Positions 1-9,470 of a stretch of 64,000 nt of DNA are shown here, in pieces (position 1 is the stretch's first letter; each line of letters begins with the position of its first letter). The stretch is from Jiella endophytica (lineage in GTDB: Bacteria; Pseudomonadota; Alphaproteobacteria; Rhizobiales; Rhizobiaceae). The notes under the pieces were generated by a model that had not been told where the DNA came from, searched no databases, and worked only from the letters and a program-made list of their open reading frames with translations. Where the stretch lies: positions 1-64,000 of the forward strand of contig NZ_SOZD01000006.1 in assembly GCF_004519335.1 (NCBI RefSeq). Direction: 5' to 3'. A program made the position numbers and the translations under genes.

Positions 1-1
1 C

Positions 2-103
2 GCCGGCAAACCCAAAATGGTCGCCATCATCGCAGCGGCGCGAAAGCTGCTCACCATCCTCAACGCCATCATTCGGCACCAGAAACCATGGCAACCCGCT
101 TGA
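2..103 (+). pseudogene. C-terminal fragment of an IS110-family transposase (cut by window edge)
   Basis: The frame from base 2 reads AGKPKMVAIIAAARKLL and continues to HQKPWQPA before a stop at 101-103. This basic tail, with the K-M-V-A-I-I-A-A-A-R-K-L-L motif and a terminal HQKPW, is the typical C-terminus of IS110/IS1111-type DEDD transposases in rhizobia. Only about 33 codons lie in the window, so I cannot tell whether the element is intact upstream. It sits where def and fmt, the usual upstream partners of truA in this order, would be expected. Confidence 0.7.
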
Positions 104-118
104 CTTCCAACACAGTCG

Positions 119-872
119 CTGAGGTGCGAGCGCAGCGAGCCTCGAAGGGCGAGGGACTTCTGCCACTCCGACTTCACGGCTCGCGACGTCTTCTATCCTG
201 CCGCTCGCGCCGGTTTCCGGTTCGCGCCAACCCGCGCCTTGGCCCTTCGAGGCTCCCCCTCGTTTCACTCGGGGTCGCACCTCAGGATGAGGGCGAAGCG
301 CCAACGCTCCACGTTCCGTCACTGTCGTGTCTCAGCGCCATTGGACCGCGGGCAGACAATTTCAAAACCGACATCGACGGGCTCGCCCTGCAGAAGTCCC
401 CTCACCCTGAGGTGCGAGCGCAGCGAGCCTCGAAGGGCGAGGGACTTCTGCCGACCCTGTCCGTCAGCTCATGGCATCATATATCCTGCCGCTCGCGCAA
501 CCTTCCCGTTCGCGCCAACCCGCGCCCTCGCCCTTCGAGGCTCCCCCTCGCTTTACTCGGGGTCGCACCTCAGGATGAGGGCGAAGCGCCAACGCTCCAC
601 GTTCCATCACTGTCGTGTCACAGCGCCATCGGACCGCGAGCAACGAAATGCAAAAGCGGCGCCGACGGGCTCGCCCCGCAGAAGTCCCCTCATCCTGAGG
701 TGCGAGCACAGCGAGCCTCGAAGGGCGAGGGACTTTTGCCGCCCCTGTCTTCCTGCTCGCGACGTCTTCTATCCTGCCGTTCGCGACACCTTCCCGTTCG
801 CGCAAACCTGCGCCCTCGCCCTTCGAGGCTCCCCGTCGTTTCACTCGGGGTTGCACCTCAGGATGAGGGCGC
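119..872. repeat. 288-bp tandem repeat (about 2.6 copies) with internal palindromic arms
   Basis: The string gaggtgcgagc starts at 121, 409 and 697, and cccttcgagg starts at 243, 531 and 819. Every spacing is exactly 288 bp. Each unit has a left arm (ctgaggtgcgagc...gagcctcgaagggcgaggg) and a right arm that is its near inverse (cccttcgaggctcccc...gcacctcaggatgagg), about 75-80 bp apart. The arms resemble the CCTCA..CTGAGG / CCTCGAAGG palindromes scattered in rhizobial intergenic DNA. Because 288 is a multiple of three, an open frame runs through all copies (88-900), but its peptide is only translated repeat and I do not call it a gene. Confidence 0.85.
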
Positions 873-899
873 GGGGGCGATGCGCCGCACGCCCGCCTG

Positions 900-1682
900 A
901 TGCCGCGCTACAAGCTCACCATCGAATATGACGGCGCGCCCTATTGCGGCTGGCAGCGCCAGGCGAACGGACTGTCGGTGCAGGAGGTCGTCGAGACCGG
1001 CATTCTCGGCTTCACCGGCGAAGCCGCGACCCTGTTCGGCGCCGGGCGCACCGACGCCGGCGTCCACGCTACCGGCCAGGTCGCCCATGTCGACCTTGCA
1101 CGCGAATGGGACGCGGACACGGTGCGCGACGCGCTGAACGCCCATATCCGCGACGAACCGGTGTCGATCCTTGCCGCAGAGCGCGCGCCGGACGATTTCG
1201 ACGCCCGCTTCTCGGCCCGCAAGCGCTGGTATCTCTACCGGATCTTCAACCGCCGGGCACCGCCGGCAGTGGATCGCGGCCGGGTCTGGTGGGTGTCGAA
1301 GCCGCTCGACGTGGAGGCCATGCACGCGGCGGCGCAGGCGCTCGCCGGGACCCACGACTTCACCACCTTCCGCTCGACCCACTGCCAGGCGAAGAACCCG
1401 ATCCGCACGCTGGAAGAACTGTCGGTCTTCAAGGGGCCTGGCGACGAGGTGCATCTCGTCGCCATGGCGCAGTCCTTCCTGCACAACCAGATCCGCTCCT
1501 TCGCCGGCACGCTGAAGCTCGTGGGCGAACACCGCTGGACGACGGCGGACGTCATCGCAGTTCTCGAAGCCCGCGACCGCACGCGCTGCGGCCCGGTTGC
1601 GCCGCCTGACGGCCTTTATCTGACCAAGATCGAATATGGCAACGCGCCGAAGCGGACGCTGCCGGCCTATCCCGCCACCTGA
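900..1682 (+). CDS. truA: tRNA pseudouridine(38-40) synthase TruA
   Basis: TruA isomerises uridines 38-40 in the anticodon arm of many tRNAs. The 260-residue product has the usual family length. It shows the N-terminal [12 protein letters not shown] segment and the catalytic loop [11 protein letters not shown] with nucleophile Asp52; FLHNQIRS in the C-terminal half is the second family signature. The ATG overlaps the end of the repeat-derived open frame by one base, so no upstream gene supplies an obvious promoter. In many Hyphomicrobiales the order is def-fmt-truA-dapE. Here def and fmt are replaced upstream by an IS110 remnant and a tandem repeat, and dapE lies 2.5 kb downstream on the opposite strand. 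Confidence 0.96.
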   Translation: MPRYKLTIEYDGAPYCGWQRQANGLSVQEVVETGILGFTGEAATLFGAGRTDAGVHATGQVAHVDLAREWDADTVRDALNAHIRDEPVSILAAERAPDDFDARFSARKRWYLYRIFNRRAPPAVDRGRVWWVSKPLDVEAMHAAAQALAGTHDFTTFRSTHCQAKNPIRTLEELSVFKGPGDEVHLVAMAQSFLHNQIRSFAGTLKLVGEHRWTTADVIAVLEARDRTRCGPVAPPDGLYLTKIEYGNAPKRTLPAYPAT

Positions 1683-1688
1683 GCGACG

Positions 1689-2591
1689 TTACCACCTCGC
1701 CGCCCTCGCGAAATCGACAAACGCCCGTAACGGCCCCGGCAGATGCTTTCGCCCCGGATAGTAGAGAAATGGTCCGGAAAAGCTCTGCCACCAGTCCTGT
1801 AGCACCGGCTCGAGCTTTCCCGCCTCGAGATGCGGGCGCAGCCACTCCTCGAAGATCGCGATCACACCGGCGCCGCCGATCGCCGCCTCGATGGCACAAT
1901 CGATCCCGCCGCTCGTCGAGACGATCAGCGGGCCCGACACCTCGATCTTGACGATCTCGCCATCCTTCTCGAATTCCCAGGGGTTGGTCAGTGCGCCGCC
2001 GCGAAAGCGGCCGAGCAGGCAGCGATGGGCGAGAAGGTCGCGCGGATGCTCCGTCCGTCCGGCGCGGTCGAGATAATCCGGCGAGGCCGCCGCCGCCATC
2101 CTCTGCTCGCGCGGACCGATCGGCACGGCGATCATGTCCTGCTCCAGCCGCTCGTCATAGCGGATGCCGGCATCGCAGCCCTCTGCAAGGACATCGACGA
2201 AGCTGTCCTCGGCGAGGATTTCGAGACGGATGTCCGGATAGGCGGCAAGAAACTTCGGCACGATCCTCGGCAGGACGAGCCGTGCTGCCGAAACCGGGAC
2301 GTTCAGCTTCAGCGTCCCCGCCGGCCGCTCGCGAAAACCGTTGACGACGTCGAGCGCGTCCTCGACCTCGGCAAGTGCCGGCCCGAGGCGGTCGATCAGC
2401 CGCCGACCGGCCTCGGTCGGCGCGATGCTCCGGGTGGTGCGGTTGAGGAGGCGCACGCCCAGCCGCGCCTCCAGCCGCCGCACCGCCTCCGACAGGCCGG
2501 ATGCGCTCTTGCCGGTGACGCGGGCGGCGTCCCGGAAACCACCGGAGCGGACGACGGCGAGAAACTCCGGCAGATCGGCAAGGTCGGCTAT
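1689..2591 (-). CDS. LysR-family transcriptional regulator, start codon apparently lost (ATA)
   Basis: The protein has a LysR N-terminal HTH (EFLAVVRSGGFRDAAR, then GLSEAVRRLEARLGVRLLNR and PTEAGRRL) followed by a type 2 periplasmic-binding-like effector domain. The only canonical start, GTG at 2481-2483, would remove most of the HTH including the recognition helix. The coding frame is open upstream to a stop at 2631-2633 without ATG, GTG or TTG. An ATA at 2589-2591 is preceded by AAAGGG with a 7-nt spacer and would give 300 residues, the normal LysR length. I infer ATG mutated to ATA; a CTG at 2571-2573 is another possible start. It diverges from an aldo/keto reductase, the classic LysR-target arrangement. 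Confidence 0.75.
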   Translation of the reverse strand: MADLADLPEFLAVVRSGGFRDAARVTGKSASGLSEAVRRLEARLGVRLLNRTTRSIAPTEAGRRLIDRLGPALAEVEDALDVVNGFRERPAGTLKLNVPVSAARLVLPRIVPKFLAAYPDIRLEILAEDSFVDVLAEGCDAGIRYDERLEQDMIAVPIGPREQRMAAAASPDYLDRAGRTEHPRDLLAHRCLLGRFRGGALTNPWEFEKDGEIVKIEVSGPLIVSTSGGIDCAIEAAIGGAGVIAIFEEWLRPHLEAGKLEPVLQDWWQSFSGPFLYYPGRKHLPGPLRAFVDFARAARW

Positions 2592-2687
2592 CGTGCGCCC
2601 TTTCGTACGACCCGTGCAGTAATGCCCGTATTATCGCACAGCTGATCCGGGCTTAGCTACAGGGCCGAACAGCAAAGGAGTTCGACC

Positions 2688-3560
2688 ATGACCGACTTGT
2701 CCAAAGCCGGGACCTTCAAGCTCGGCGACAAAGACGTGACACGCATGGGCTATGGCGCGATGCAGCTCGCCGGCCCCGGCGTGTTCGGCCCGCCGAAGGA
2801 TCGCGACGGCGCGCTCGCCGTGCTGCGTGCAGCCATCGAGGCGGGCGTCGACCACATCGACACCAGCGACTTCTACGGGCCCTATGTCACCAACGAGATT
2901 ATCCGCGAGGCCCTCCATCCCTATCCGGACGACCTGACGATCGTCACCAAGATCGGCGCCACCCGCGGCTCGGACGGCTCCTGGAATCCGGCCTTCTCGA
3001 ACGGTGAGCTCCGGCGCGCCGTCGAGGACAATCTCGCCCATCTCGGCCTCGAGGCGATCGACGTCGTCAATCTGCGCCTGATGTTCGACGTCCATGGCCC
3101 GGCCGAAGGGCCGATCGAGGCGCCGCTGGCAGCACTGGCAGAATTGAAGCGCGAGGGGCTGGTGCGCCACATCGGCCTATCCAACGCCACGGCGACGCAG
3201 ATCGAGGACGGGCGGAAGATCACCGAGATCGCCTGCGTCCAGAACCAGTACAATCTCGCCCATCGCGGCGACGATGCGCTGATCGACGATCTGGCGCGCG
3301 CCGGCATCGCCTATGTGCCGTTCTTCCCGCTGGGCGGTTTCTCGCCGCTCCAGGCCGAAACGCTGTCGTCCGTCGCTGCGCGGCTCGATAAGACGCCGAT
3401 GCAGGTTGCACTCGCCTGGCTCTTGCAGCGCTCGGAAAACATCCTGCTCATCCCCGGCACGTCCTCGCTCGGGCACCTTCGGGAAAATCTCGCTGCAGCC
3501 GAGATCCAGCTGCCGGAGGACGCGGTTGCCGAACTTGACCGGATCGGCGCGGCTGGCTGA
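2688..3560 (+). CDS. Aldo/keto reductase (YdbC/PdxI-like)
   Basis: A cytosolic NAD(P)H-dependent carbonyl reductase of the aldo/keto reductase superfamily (TIM barrel, 290 residues). Visible are the active-site Asp58 (HIDTSD), Tyr63 (DFYGP) and Lys88 (TKIGA), and a C-terminal cofactor region LIPGTSSLGHLREN. The position of the usual catalytic His (xxYxxH strand) reads IDVVNLRLM, with Arg130 in place of His. The same VVNLR sequence is, from memory, found in E. coli YdbC, described as a pyridoxal reductase, so pyridoxal reduction is a reasonable but unproven guess. A good Shine-Dalgarno (AAAGGAG) precedes the ATG. It is divergent from the LysR gene, which probably regulates it. Confidence 0.88.
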   Translation: MTDLSKAGTFKLGDKDVTRMGYGAMQLAGPGVFGPPKDRDGALAVLRAAIEAGVDHIDTSDFYGPYVTNEIIREALHPYPDDLTIVTKIGATRGSDGSWNPAFSNGELRRAVEDNLAHLGLEAIDVVNLRLMFDVHGPAEGPIEAPLAALAELKREGLVRHIGLSNATATQIEDGRKITEIACVQNQYNLAHRGDDALIDDLARAGIAYVPFFPLGGFSPLQAETLSSVAARLDKTPMQVALAWLLQRSENILLIPGTSSLGHLRENLAAAEIQLPEDAVAELDRIGAAG

Positions 3561-3601
3561 GGGGACAATGATACGACGGCAGGGGCGCCTCGCCTCTGCC
3601 G

Positions 3602-4192
3602 TCACACCAGGGGCACGCCGGTGACGTCCATCACCGCACCGTAGCTCATCAGCGAGGCGACGATCATCATCACGGTGATTGCCACTGCGGCGGCGAAATC
3701 CTTGCCGAGGGTGAAATAGATCAGCCGCATCGTGGCGGTCACCGTGACGATGGTGACGAGCAGGCCGATGAAGGCCGTCCCCTCGCCCGTTCCGAACAGG
3801 ATGATTATCAGCCAGTAGGGGATCACCGCCCAGGCGAGCAGCGCGCCGCCCCAGTTGGTGGCGACGACCAGCGGCACGATCTTCTTCGAATAGCCGATCG
3901 GCCGTGCCACGATCATCAGGATCAGAACCGGCAGCAGCCAGGCGAGAGCGTCGGCGAATGCGTGGGCGCCATAGACGATCACGCCATTCGCATCGCCCGC
4001 CGGGGCATGGCCCCCGCCGGCCTCATAGGCGAGCCAGGAGAGCGCCAGCGGCGGCAGCGCGATGACGATCGCGGCGAAGGACTGCCAGAAGCCGTCGGCC
4101 GACAGGTCGAGGCGTTTCAGCCCCTCGGTCTTTCCGGTCATCAGAAGCAGCGCGCCGGAGAAGTACCGGACGACATCGGCGAAGCTCGGCAT
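3602..4192 (-). CDS. Hypothetical integral membrane protein downstream of dapE
   Basis: About 196 residues with several hydrophobic stretches (FAAIVIALPPLALSWLAY, ADALAWLLPVLILMIVA, TNWGGALLAWAVIPYWL, FIGLLVTIVTVTATMRLIYF, AVAITVMMIVASLMSYGAV), suggesting five or so membrane spans. I chose the ATG at 4190-4192 (MPSFADVVRYF), which leaves a 4-base gap after the dapE stop; an upstream in-frame start would overlap dapE by 41 bases. The close spacing implies co-transcription with dapE. I recognise no catalytic motif; function unknown. Confidence 0.8.
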   Translation of the reverse strand: MPSFADVVRYFSGALLLMTGKTEGLKRLDLSADGFWQSFAAIVIALPPLALSWLAYEAGGGHAPAGDANGVIVYGAHAFADALAWLLPVLILMIVARPIGYSKKIVPLVVATNWGGALLAWAVIPYWLIIILFGTGEGTAFIGLLVTIVTVTATMRLIYFTLGKDFAAAVAITVMMIVASLMSYGAVMDVTGVPLV

Positions 4193-4196
4193 GAAT

Positions 4197-5441
4197 TCAG
4201 GCGTGGGCGGCGAACCAGCGGGCGATGAAGGCTTCATAGATATCCGTCAGTCCCTGGAGTTCCGACAAGGCGACCCGCTCATTGGACATGTGCATGGTCC
4301 TGCCGACAAGCCCGAATTCGATGACCGGGCAATGATCCTTGATGAAGCGCGCATCGGACGTGCCGCCCGAGGTTGAAAGCTGCGGCCGCCGGCCGGTGGT
4401 CTCCTCAACTGCCGCGACCAGCGCCTCGGTCAAGGCGCCGGGTCTGGTCGAAAATGCCGCAGACGGCCGCTCGCGCCAGAGGAGTTCGCAACTGGCCGGG
4501 GCGCGGCCGGGACGAAGCCGGTCTGCCGCAGCGCCGCGTTCCACCCGGGCGGCGAGCTCGGCCTTCAGGGTCTCGACGCTCCATGTGTCGTTGAAGCGGA
4601 CGTTGAAGAAAATCGAGCAACGCGCTGGAATCACGTTGACCGACGCGTTGCCGGTCTCGATCGCGGTGATCTCGAGATTGGAGGGCTGGAACGTCTCGGT
4701 GCCTTCATCGAGCGGCGAGGCAAGCAGAGCGTCGGCAATCGCGACGGCGGCGCGGACGGGATTGTCGGCCAGATGCGGATAGGCGACGTGGCCCTGCCGG
4801 CCGGTGATCCGCACCTCGGCCGACAGCGAGCCCCGCCGGCCGATCTTGATCATGTCACCGAGGGCATCGGGATTGGTCGGCTCGCCGACAAGGCAGGCAT
4901 CGAAGCGCTCGCCGCGGGTCTTCGCCCAGTCGAGCAGCTTCACCGTGCCGTTGACCGCCGGGCCTTCCTCGTCGCCGGTGATCAGGAACGACACCCGGCC
5001 CTTTTGCGCACCGTTCTTCCGGACATAGCGGCCGTGGGCGGCGACGAAGGCGGCAATCCCGCCCTTCATGTCGACGGCGCCGCGGCCGATCATCTCGCCG
5101 TCGACGATCTCCGCTGCAAAGGGGTCGCGGCTCCAGTCGCCGAGATCGCCGGGCGGGACGACGTCGGTGTGCCCGGCAAAGACCAGATGCGGGCCTTCCC
5201 CGCCGCTTCGGGCAAAGAGATTTTCCACCGGCTCCGAGCCGGCCTCCTCGAAGACCGGCCGCGCGACCTCGAAACCCTCGCGTGACAGAAGCGCGCCCAG
5301 AAATGCCAGCGCTCCGCCTTCCCGCGGAGTCACCGAGGGGCAGCGGATCAGGCCGGCGAGAATCGCCACCGGGTCGGTCGGATCGATGGCCGCGGCCGCC
5401 TCTTCCGCAGGCCCGGGATCAGGATGCTGTGCTTGGATCAT
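4197..5441 (-). CDS. dapE: Succinyl-diaminopimelate desuccinylase DapE
   Basis: DapE hydrolyses N-succinyl-LL-diaminopimelate to LL-diaminopimelate and succinate in lysine and peptidoglycan precursor synthesis. The M20 metallopeptidase signatures are clear: FAGHTDVVPPGD (His91, Asp93), GAVDMKGGIAAF (Asp124, bridging ligand), ITGDEEGPAVNGT (Glu158 base, Glu159) and HMSNERV near the C-terminus. With the ATG at 5439-5441 the protein has 414 residues, slightly longer than the usual 375-400 because of an N-terminal tail rich in Ala, Glu and Pro. The frame is open further upstream, but that part lacks family similarity. dapD, acting two steps earlier, lies 2 kb away on the same strand. Confidence 0.95.
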   Translation of the reverse strand: MIQAQHPDPGPAEEAAAAIDPTDPVAILAGLIRCPSVTPREGGALAFLGALLSREGFEVARPVFEEAGSEPVENLFARSGGEGPHLVFAGHTDVVPPGDLGDWSRDPFAAEIVDGEMIGRGAVDMKGGIAAFVAAHGRYVRKNGAQKGRVSFLITGDEEGPAVNGTVKLLDWAKTRGERFDACLVGEPTNPDALGDMIKIGRRGSLSAEVRITGRQGHVAYPHLADNPVRAAVAIADALLASPLDEGTETFQPSNLEITAIETGNASVNVIPARCSIFFNVRFNDTWSVETLKAELAARVERGAAADRLRPGRAPASCELLWRERPSAAFSTRPGALTEALVAAVEETTGRRPQLSTSGGTSDARFIKDHCPVIEFGLVGRTMHMSNERVALSELQGLTDIYEAFIARWFAAHA

Positions 5442-5580
5442 GGTTCGGGCATAGCCCAGATGATGCCGAGCCGCCACAGCGCCGGCGCGACGGTGACGAT
5501 TGGTTAAGGTTTGACGCCCTGCGCCACCTCTTCGCCACGATTGCGCCGCGATCGGCCCGGAGATCGGCAGGTGGGGACAA

Positions 5581-6642
5581 TTGCGAGCGGGGGCCGGCGT
5601 GCTCACTCACCGGACGGATCATCGGATCGACCGAAGACTGCCACGGCGCGCAGCGTCGCTCGTGGCGCTGGCGGGCCTTTTGGCGGTGTCCGGCTGCATC
5701 GCCGACGGCCCCGGCGGCTCGCCGCTCGGCGTCGCCTTCGCCGGCAAGGAAGACGGCGCGGATGCCGCCGATGCGGCGGCAACGAAAGATGTCACCTCCG
5801 TCGAGGTCTCGACCGAAGAGGTGAAGAAATCCGACCGGGTGATCGCCGCCCGGGAAGCCGCGCAATCGGCCGAAAGCGGCACGATCTCCGGCAGCGCCGC
5901 CATCGACAGGATGATCGTCCAGCACGCCAACGAGAACGGCATTCCGCCCGCTCTCGCCTTTGCCGTGGTGCGCGTCGAAAGCCGCTACAATCCGCGGGCC
6001 CGCGGCCGCGGCGTCTACGGCCTGTCGCAGATCAAGCCGGCGACGGCCCGCAGCCTCGGCTTTTCCGGCTCGGCGAGCGACCTTCTCGACGCCGACACCA
6101 ACCTCACCTACGGCATGCGGTATCTGAAGGGTGCCTGGGAAAAGAGCGGCCACGACGTCTGCGGCACGGCGATGAAATACAAGGGCGGCCACCGAACGAC
6201 CCGGATGACCGCAGCAGCCCGCAGCTATTGCTCGAAGGTGAAGGCCCAGATGGCCGAGCTCGACCTGTCGCGCAGCGCGCCGGGACGCGCCGTGCCGGCG
6301 GTGATCGAGACCAGAGTCGCCACTCGGGAAGCCAGGTCCGAGCGCCGCGACGACCTCGTCAAGGCCGCGGCCTTCGCCCCGGCTGCGGCCCCGTCGCCTA
6401 CCGCAACCACGACCGAGCGCTCCGCGCCGGTCGAGGCGGTGCCGCGCTCGATCAGCGTGACGGTCGACCATGTCCGGCCGGAGCCGGATACGCCGCGCGG
6501 CGGCCGGGTCGCTTCAGCGACGAAGCAGGAGCCGACCGAGGACGCCGAGGCGAAGGCCCGCGAGGAGAACCTTGCCGCCCGCTTCGGCGACGACGAGGCG
6601 GGCGTGCCCGTTCCGGCCCTTCGGCCTTCCCTCGCGGACTGA
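5581..6642 (+). CDS. Lytic transglycosylase domain lipoprotein
   Basis: A predicted outer-membrane lipoprotein that cleaves peptidoglycan glycan strands. A basic N-region (RRLPRRAAS) and hydrophobic core end in the lipobox LAVSGC (Cys39). The SLT domain runs from about residue 105 to 210, with AFAVVRVESRYNP (catalytic Glu133), GVYGLSQIKPATA and NLTYGMRYL. The C-terminal 130 residues are Ala/Pro/charged and look disordered. I chose the TTG at 5581 because AGGTGGGG precedes it; GTG at 5599 is an alternative. It is divergent from dapE with 139 bases between. Confidence 0.85.
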   Translation: MRAGAGVLTHRTDHRIDRRLPRRAASLVALAGLLAVSGCIADGPGGSPLGVAFAGKEDGADAADAAATKDVTSVEVSTEEVKKSDRVIAAREAAQSAESGTISGSAAIDRMIVQHANENGIPPALAFAVVRVESRYNPRARGRGVYGLSQIKPATARSLGFSGSASDLLDADTNLTYGMRYLKGAWEKSGHDVCGTAMKYKGGHRTTRMTAAARSYCSKVKAQMAELDLSRSAPGRAVPAVIETRVATREARSERRDDLVKAAAFAPAAAPSPTATTTERSAPVEAVPRSISVTVDHVRPEPDTPRGGRVASATKQEPTEDAEAKAREENLAARFGDDEAGVPVPALRPSLAD

Positions 6643-6692
6643 GCCGGCGATCGCGCCGCACCGGCCGCCGGCACCGTGCTCTGATCGAACCC

Positions 6693-7475
6693 TCAGCGGT
6701 CGGTGACGACCAGCATCGGCCCGAGCCTGTCGCGGCGGTAGTCGATCTTTCCGGCCGGATAGTAGAGGCTCGACACCGTGCCGTCGAAGAACAGCGCGTC
6801 GCGGCAGCCGAGCCTCTCCTTGAAGAACGTTCCAAAATCCCAGAAATTCACCGGCGAGCGCGACAGGACGAGATGGACCGTCCCGCCATCGGTGCTGGCG
6901 CAGACGCCATTGCGGATGTGGCGGCTGTCGGAGTTCTCGATGAAGCGCGGGTGCAGCTTGCCGTCGACGACCAGCATCGGTCCTGACTGGGTGGCGAGAT
7001 CCGGATGGTGCCGGCCGGCGAGATAGCGGGTCGATTCCATCACCTGCGCCCGGCCGTCCTCGACGAAGAAGACGCCGTTTGGCCGCAGCGAATAGTTGCC
7101 GGAGCCGGTTCCAAGCACCGCGCCATGGACCTCGCGGCCGTCCTCAACGGCGAGCCCCACCGGCCGGCGATCCTCGTGATACATGCCGGCATTCACGATC
7201 AGCTCGACCTCGCGGCCCGGCAAAGACGCCGTGACCGCTTCGAACGTCTCGTAGGGCTTGCCGGCCGCATCGACCGCCCGCAACGACAGCCGATAACGAT
7301 CGAGCGGCACCTCGCAGACGATGTATCCGACGCCCATCGCCGTCTCGGTGCGGCAGAGGCCGGAATGGCCTTCGGGGAGTCCCGGCACGGACTGGAACAG
7401 ACCGAACAGGCCAGCAGCGGCTGCCAGCGTCGCAGGCCAGCCGCTGTGAAGCCGATGCGAGAACCGTTTCACCAT
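6693..7475 (-). CDS. Phosphodiester glycosidase (NAGPA/DUF2233) family protein
   Basis: 260 residues: an N-terminal hydrophobic signal or anchor (WPATLAAAAGLFGLF) and then a domain of the phosphodiester glycosidase family (mammalian uncovering enzyme, bacterial YigE-like). Family features are LIVNAGMYHEDRRPVGL, YSLRPNGVFFV, ATQSGPMLVVDG, RHIRNGVCAS, FFKERLGCRDALFFDG and a terminal LGPMLVVTDR. Its natural substrate in bacteria is not established; a role at the envelope is inferred from the leader. Its start is 44 bases after the dapD stop on the same strand, so it may be in the dapD transcript. Confidence 0.8.
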   Translation of the reverse strand: MVKRFSHRLHSGWPATLAAAAGLFGLFQSVPGLPEGHSGLCRTETAMGVGYIVCEVPLDRYRLSLRAVDAAGKPYETFEAVTASLPGREVELIVNAGMYHEDRRPVGLAVEDGREVHGAVLGTGSGNYSLRPNGVFFVEDGRAQVMESTRYLAGRHHPDLATQSGPMLVVDGKLHPRFIENSDSRHIRNGVCASTDGGTVHLVLSRSPVNFWDFGTFFKERLGCRDALFFDGTVSSLYYPAGKIDYRRDRLGPMLVVTDR

Positions 7476-7519
7476 CCGTCAGCCGTCCTGCGGACTTCGC
7501 TGGCGAAAACCGCCCGCAC

Positions 7520-8374
<855 letters not shown>

Positions 8375-8492
8375 CGGCAAGGCTCCATCGGGGGTGGAAA
8401 AAGGCCGCAGCGGCGGCCCTGTTCAATTCGCCGCGGACCCTAGTTGCCAGCCTTCAGAAGGTCAATTGAAGCGATCGAGCCGTTCCGAGATC

Positions 8493-9347
8493 ATGTCCGA
8501 CAAGCCGCACCGCAATCGTGACGGATGGGATCCGTTTCCAAGCTCGGAGCGCGACAGGCAGGATGCCGCCGCGATGTCCGGCGGCACGCCCCAGACCCGT
8601 TCGCCGACCTACCGCCTCGCCTTCGACGATGCCGACTTCCTGACCCGCGAGGAGACCCGCGGCGTCCGGCTGCAGCTCGAACTGATGAAGCCGGAACTCG
8701 CCTTTCTCGATGCCGGGATCCTGTCGACAGTCGTCCTCTTCGGCGGCGCCCGCATTCCGCCGCCGGGCGTCGCCGCCTGGGCTGCGCGCAACGACACGCA
8801 GAAGGCAAACCTTGAGGCCAGCTCGAAATATTACGAGGAGGCCCGGCGCTTCGCGCAGATCTGCTCGCGGCATTCTGCGACCTCGTCCGGCGGCAAGGAG
8901 TTCGTCATTGTCACCGGCGGCGGCCCAGGCGTGATGGAAGCCGGCAATCGCGGCGCCGCGGATGTCGGGGCGCCGTCGATCTCGCTCAACATCACCCTCC
9001 CCCGCGAACAGGAGCCGAACCGTTTCGCGACGCCGGAGCTCTGCTTCAACTTCCACTACTTCGCCATCCGCAAAATGCACTTCCTGCTCAGGGCAAAGGC
9101 GATGGCGATCTTCCCCGGCGGCTTCGGCACGATGGACGAGCTGTTCGAGGCGCTGACGCTGATCCAGACGAAGCGGATGCAGAAGATCCCGGTGATCCTC
9201 TTCGGCGAGAGCTTCTGGAAGCGGGTGATCAGCTTCGAGGCGCTGGTGGAAGCCGGAACGATCGCGCCGGACGACCTGGAGCTCCTCACCTTTGCCGAGA
9301 CGGCCGAAGATGGCTGGCAGGCGATCCGGCAATTCTATGCGTTCTGA
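8493..9347 (+). CDS. TIGR00730-type Rossmann-fold (LOG family) protein
   Basis: Members of this family hydrolyse cytokinin riboside 5'-monophosphates or related nucleotides to a free base and ribose 5-phosphate. The signature is present: VTGGGPGVMEAGNRGA and the catalytic FPGGFGTMDELFE (PGGxGTxxE). The product from ATG 8493 has 284 residues; the first 60 or so (DKPHRNRDGWDPF...) are an extension compared with the roughly 190-residue LOG core. The frame is open further upstream but overlaps dapD antisense and lacks similarity. The physiological substrate cannot be read from sequence. Confidence 0.85.
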   Translation: MSDKPHRNRDGWDPFPSSERDRQDAAAMSGGTPQTRSPTYRLAFDDADFLTREETRGVRLQLELMKPELAFLDAGILSTVVLFGGARIPPPGVAAWAARNDTQKANLEASSKYYEEARRFAQICSRHSATSSGGKEFVIVTGGGPGVMEAGNRGAADVGAPSISLNITLPREQEPNRFATPELCFNFHYFAIRKMHFLLRAKAMAIFPGGFGTMDELFEALTLIQTKRMQKIPVILFGESFWKRVISFEALVEAGTIAPDDLELLTFAETAEDGWQAIRQFYAF

Positions 9348-9407
9348 GGTTTCAGGCAGGGCAGTTGGCGGCGACGGGGCGACCGTCGCGCGTGGCTGCG
9401 GCGCCTA

Positions 9408-9456
9408 CAGCATCGGCCCGACAATCGGAATCGATTTTCGGCAAGCGTGATGCGGT
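9408..9456. repeat. Degenerate copy of a rhizobial interspersed palindrome
   Basis: The stretch reads gcatcggcccgacaatcgg, aatcgattttcggcaag and cgtgatgc. It resembles the short intergenic palindrome common in Hyphomicrobiales (GCAT..CGGAATCGATTTTCGG..ATGC). It lies in the gap between convergent genes. The assignment rests on recall of the motif, not on a search. Confidence 0.45.
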
Positions 9457-9470
9457 GATACAAAGACTGA

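Noticed and set aside
88-900. Open frame of 270 codons with three repeats of PEVRAQRASKGEG
   Set aside because: The peptide is the literal translation of the 288-bp tandem repeat. It stays open only because 288 is a multiple of three, has no ribosome-binding site, and similar frames on other strands of the same palindromes are equally open.
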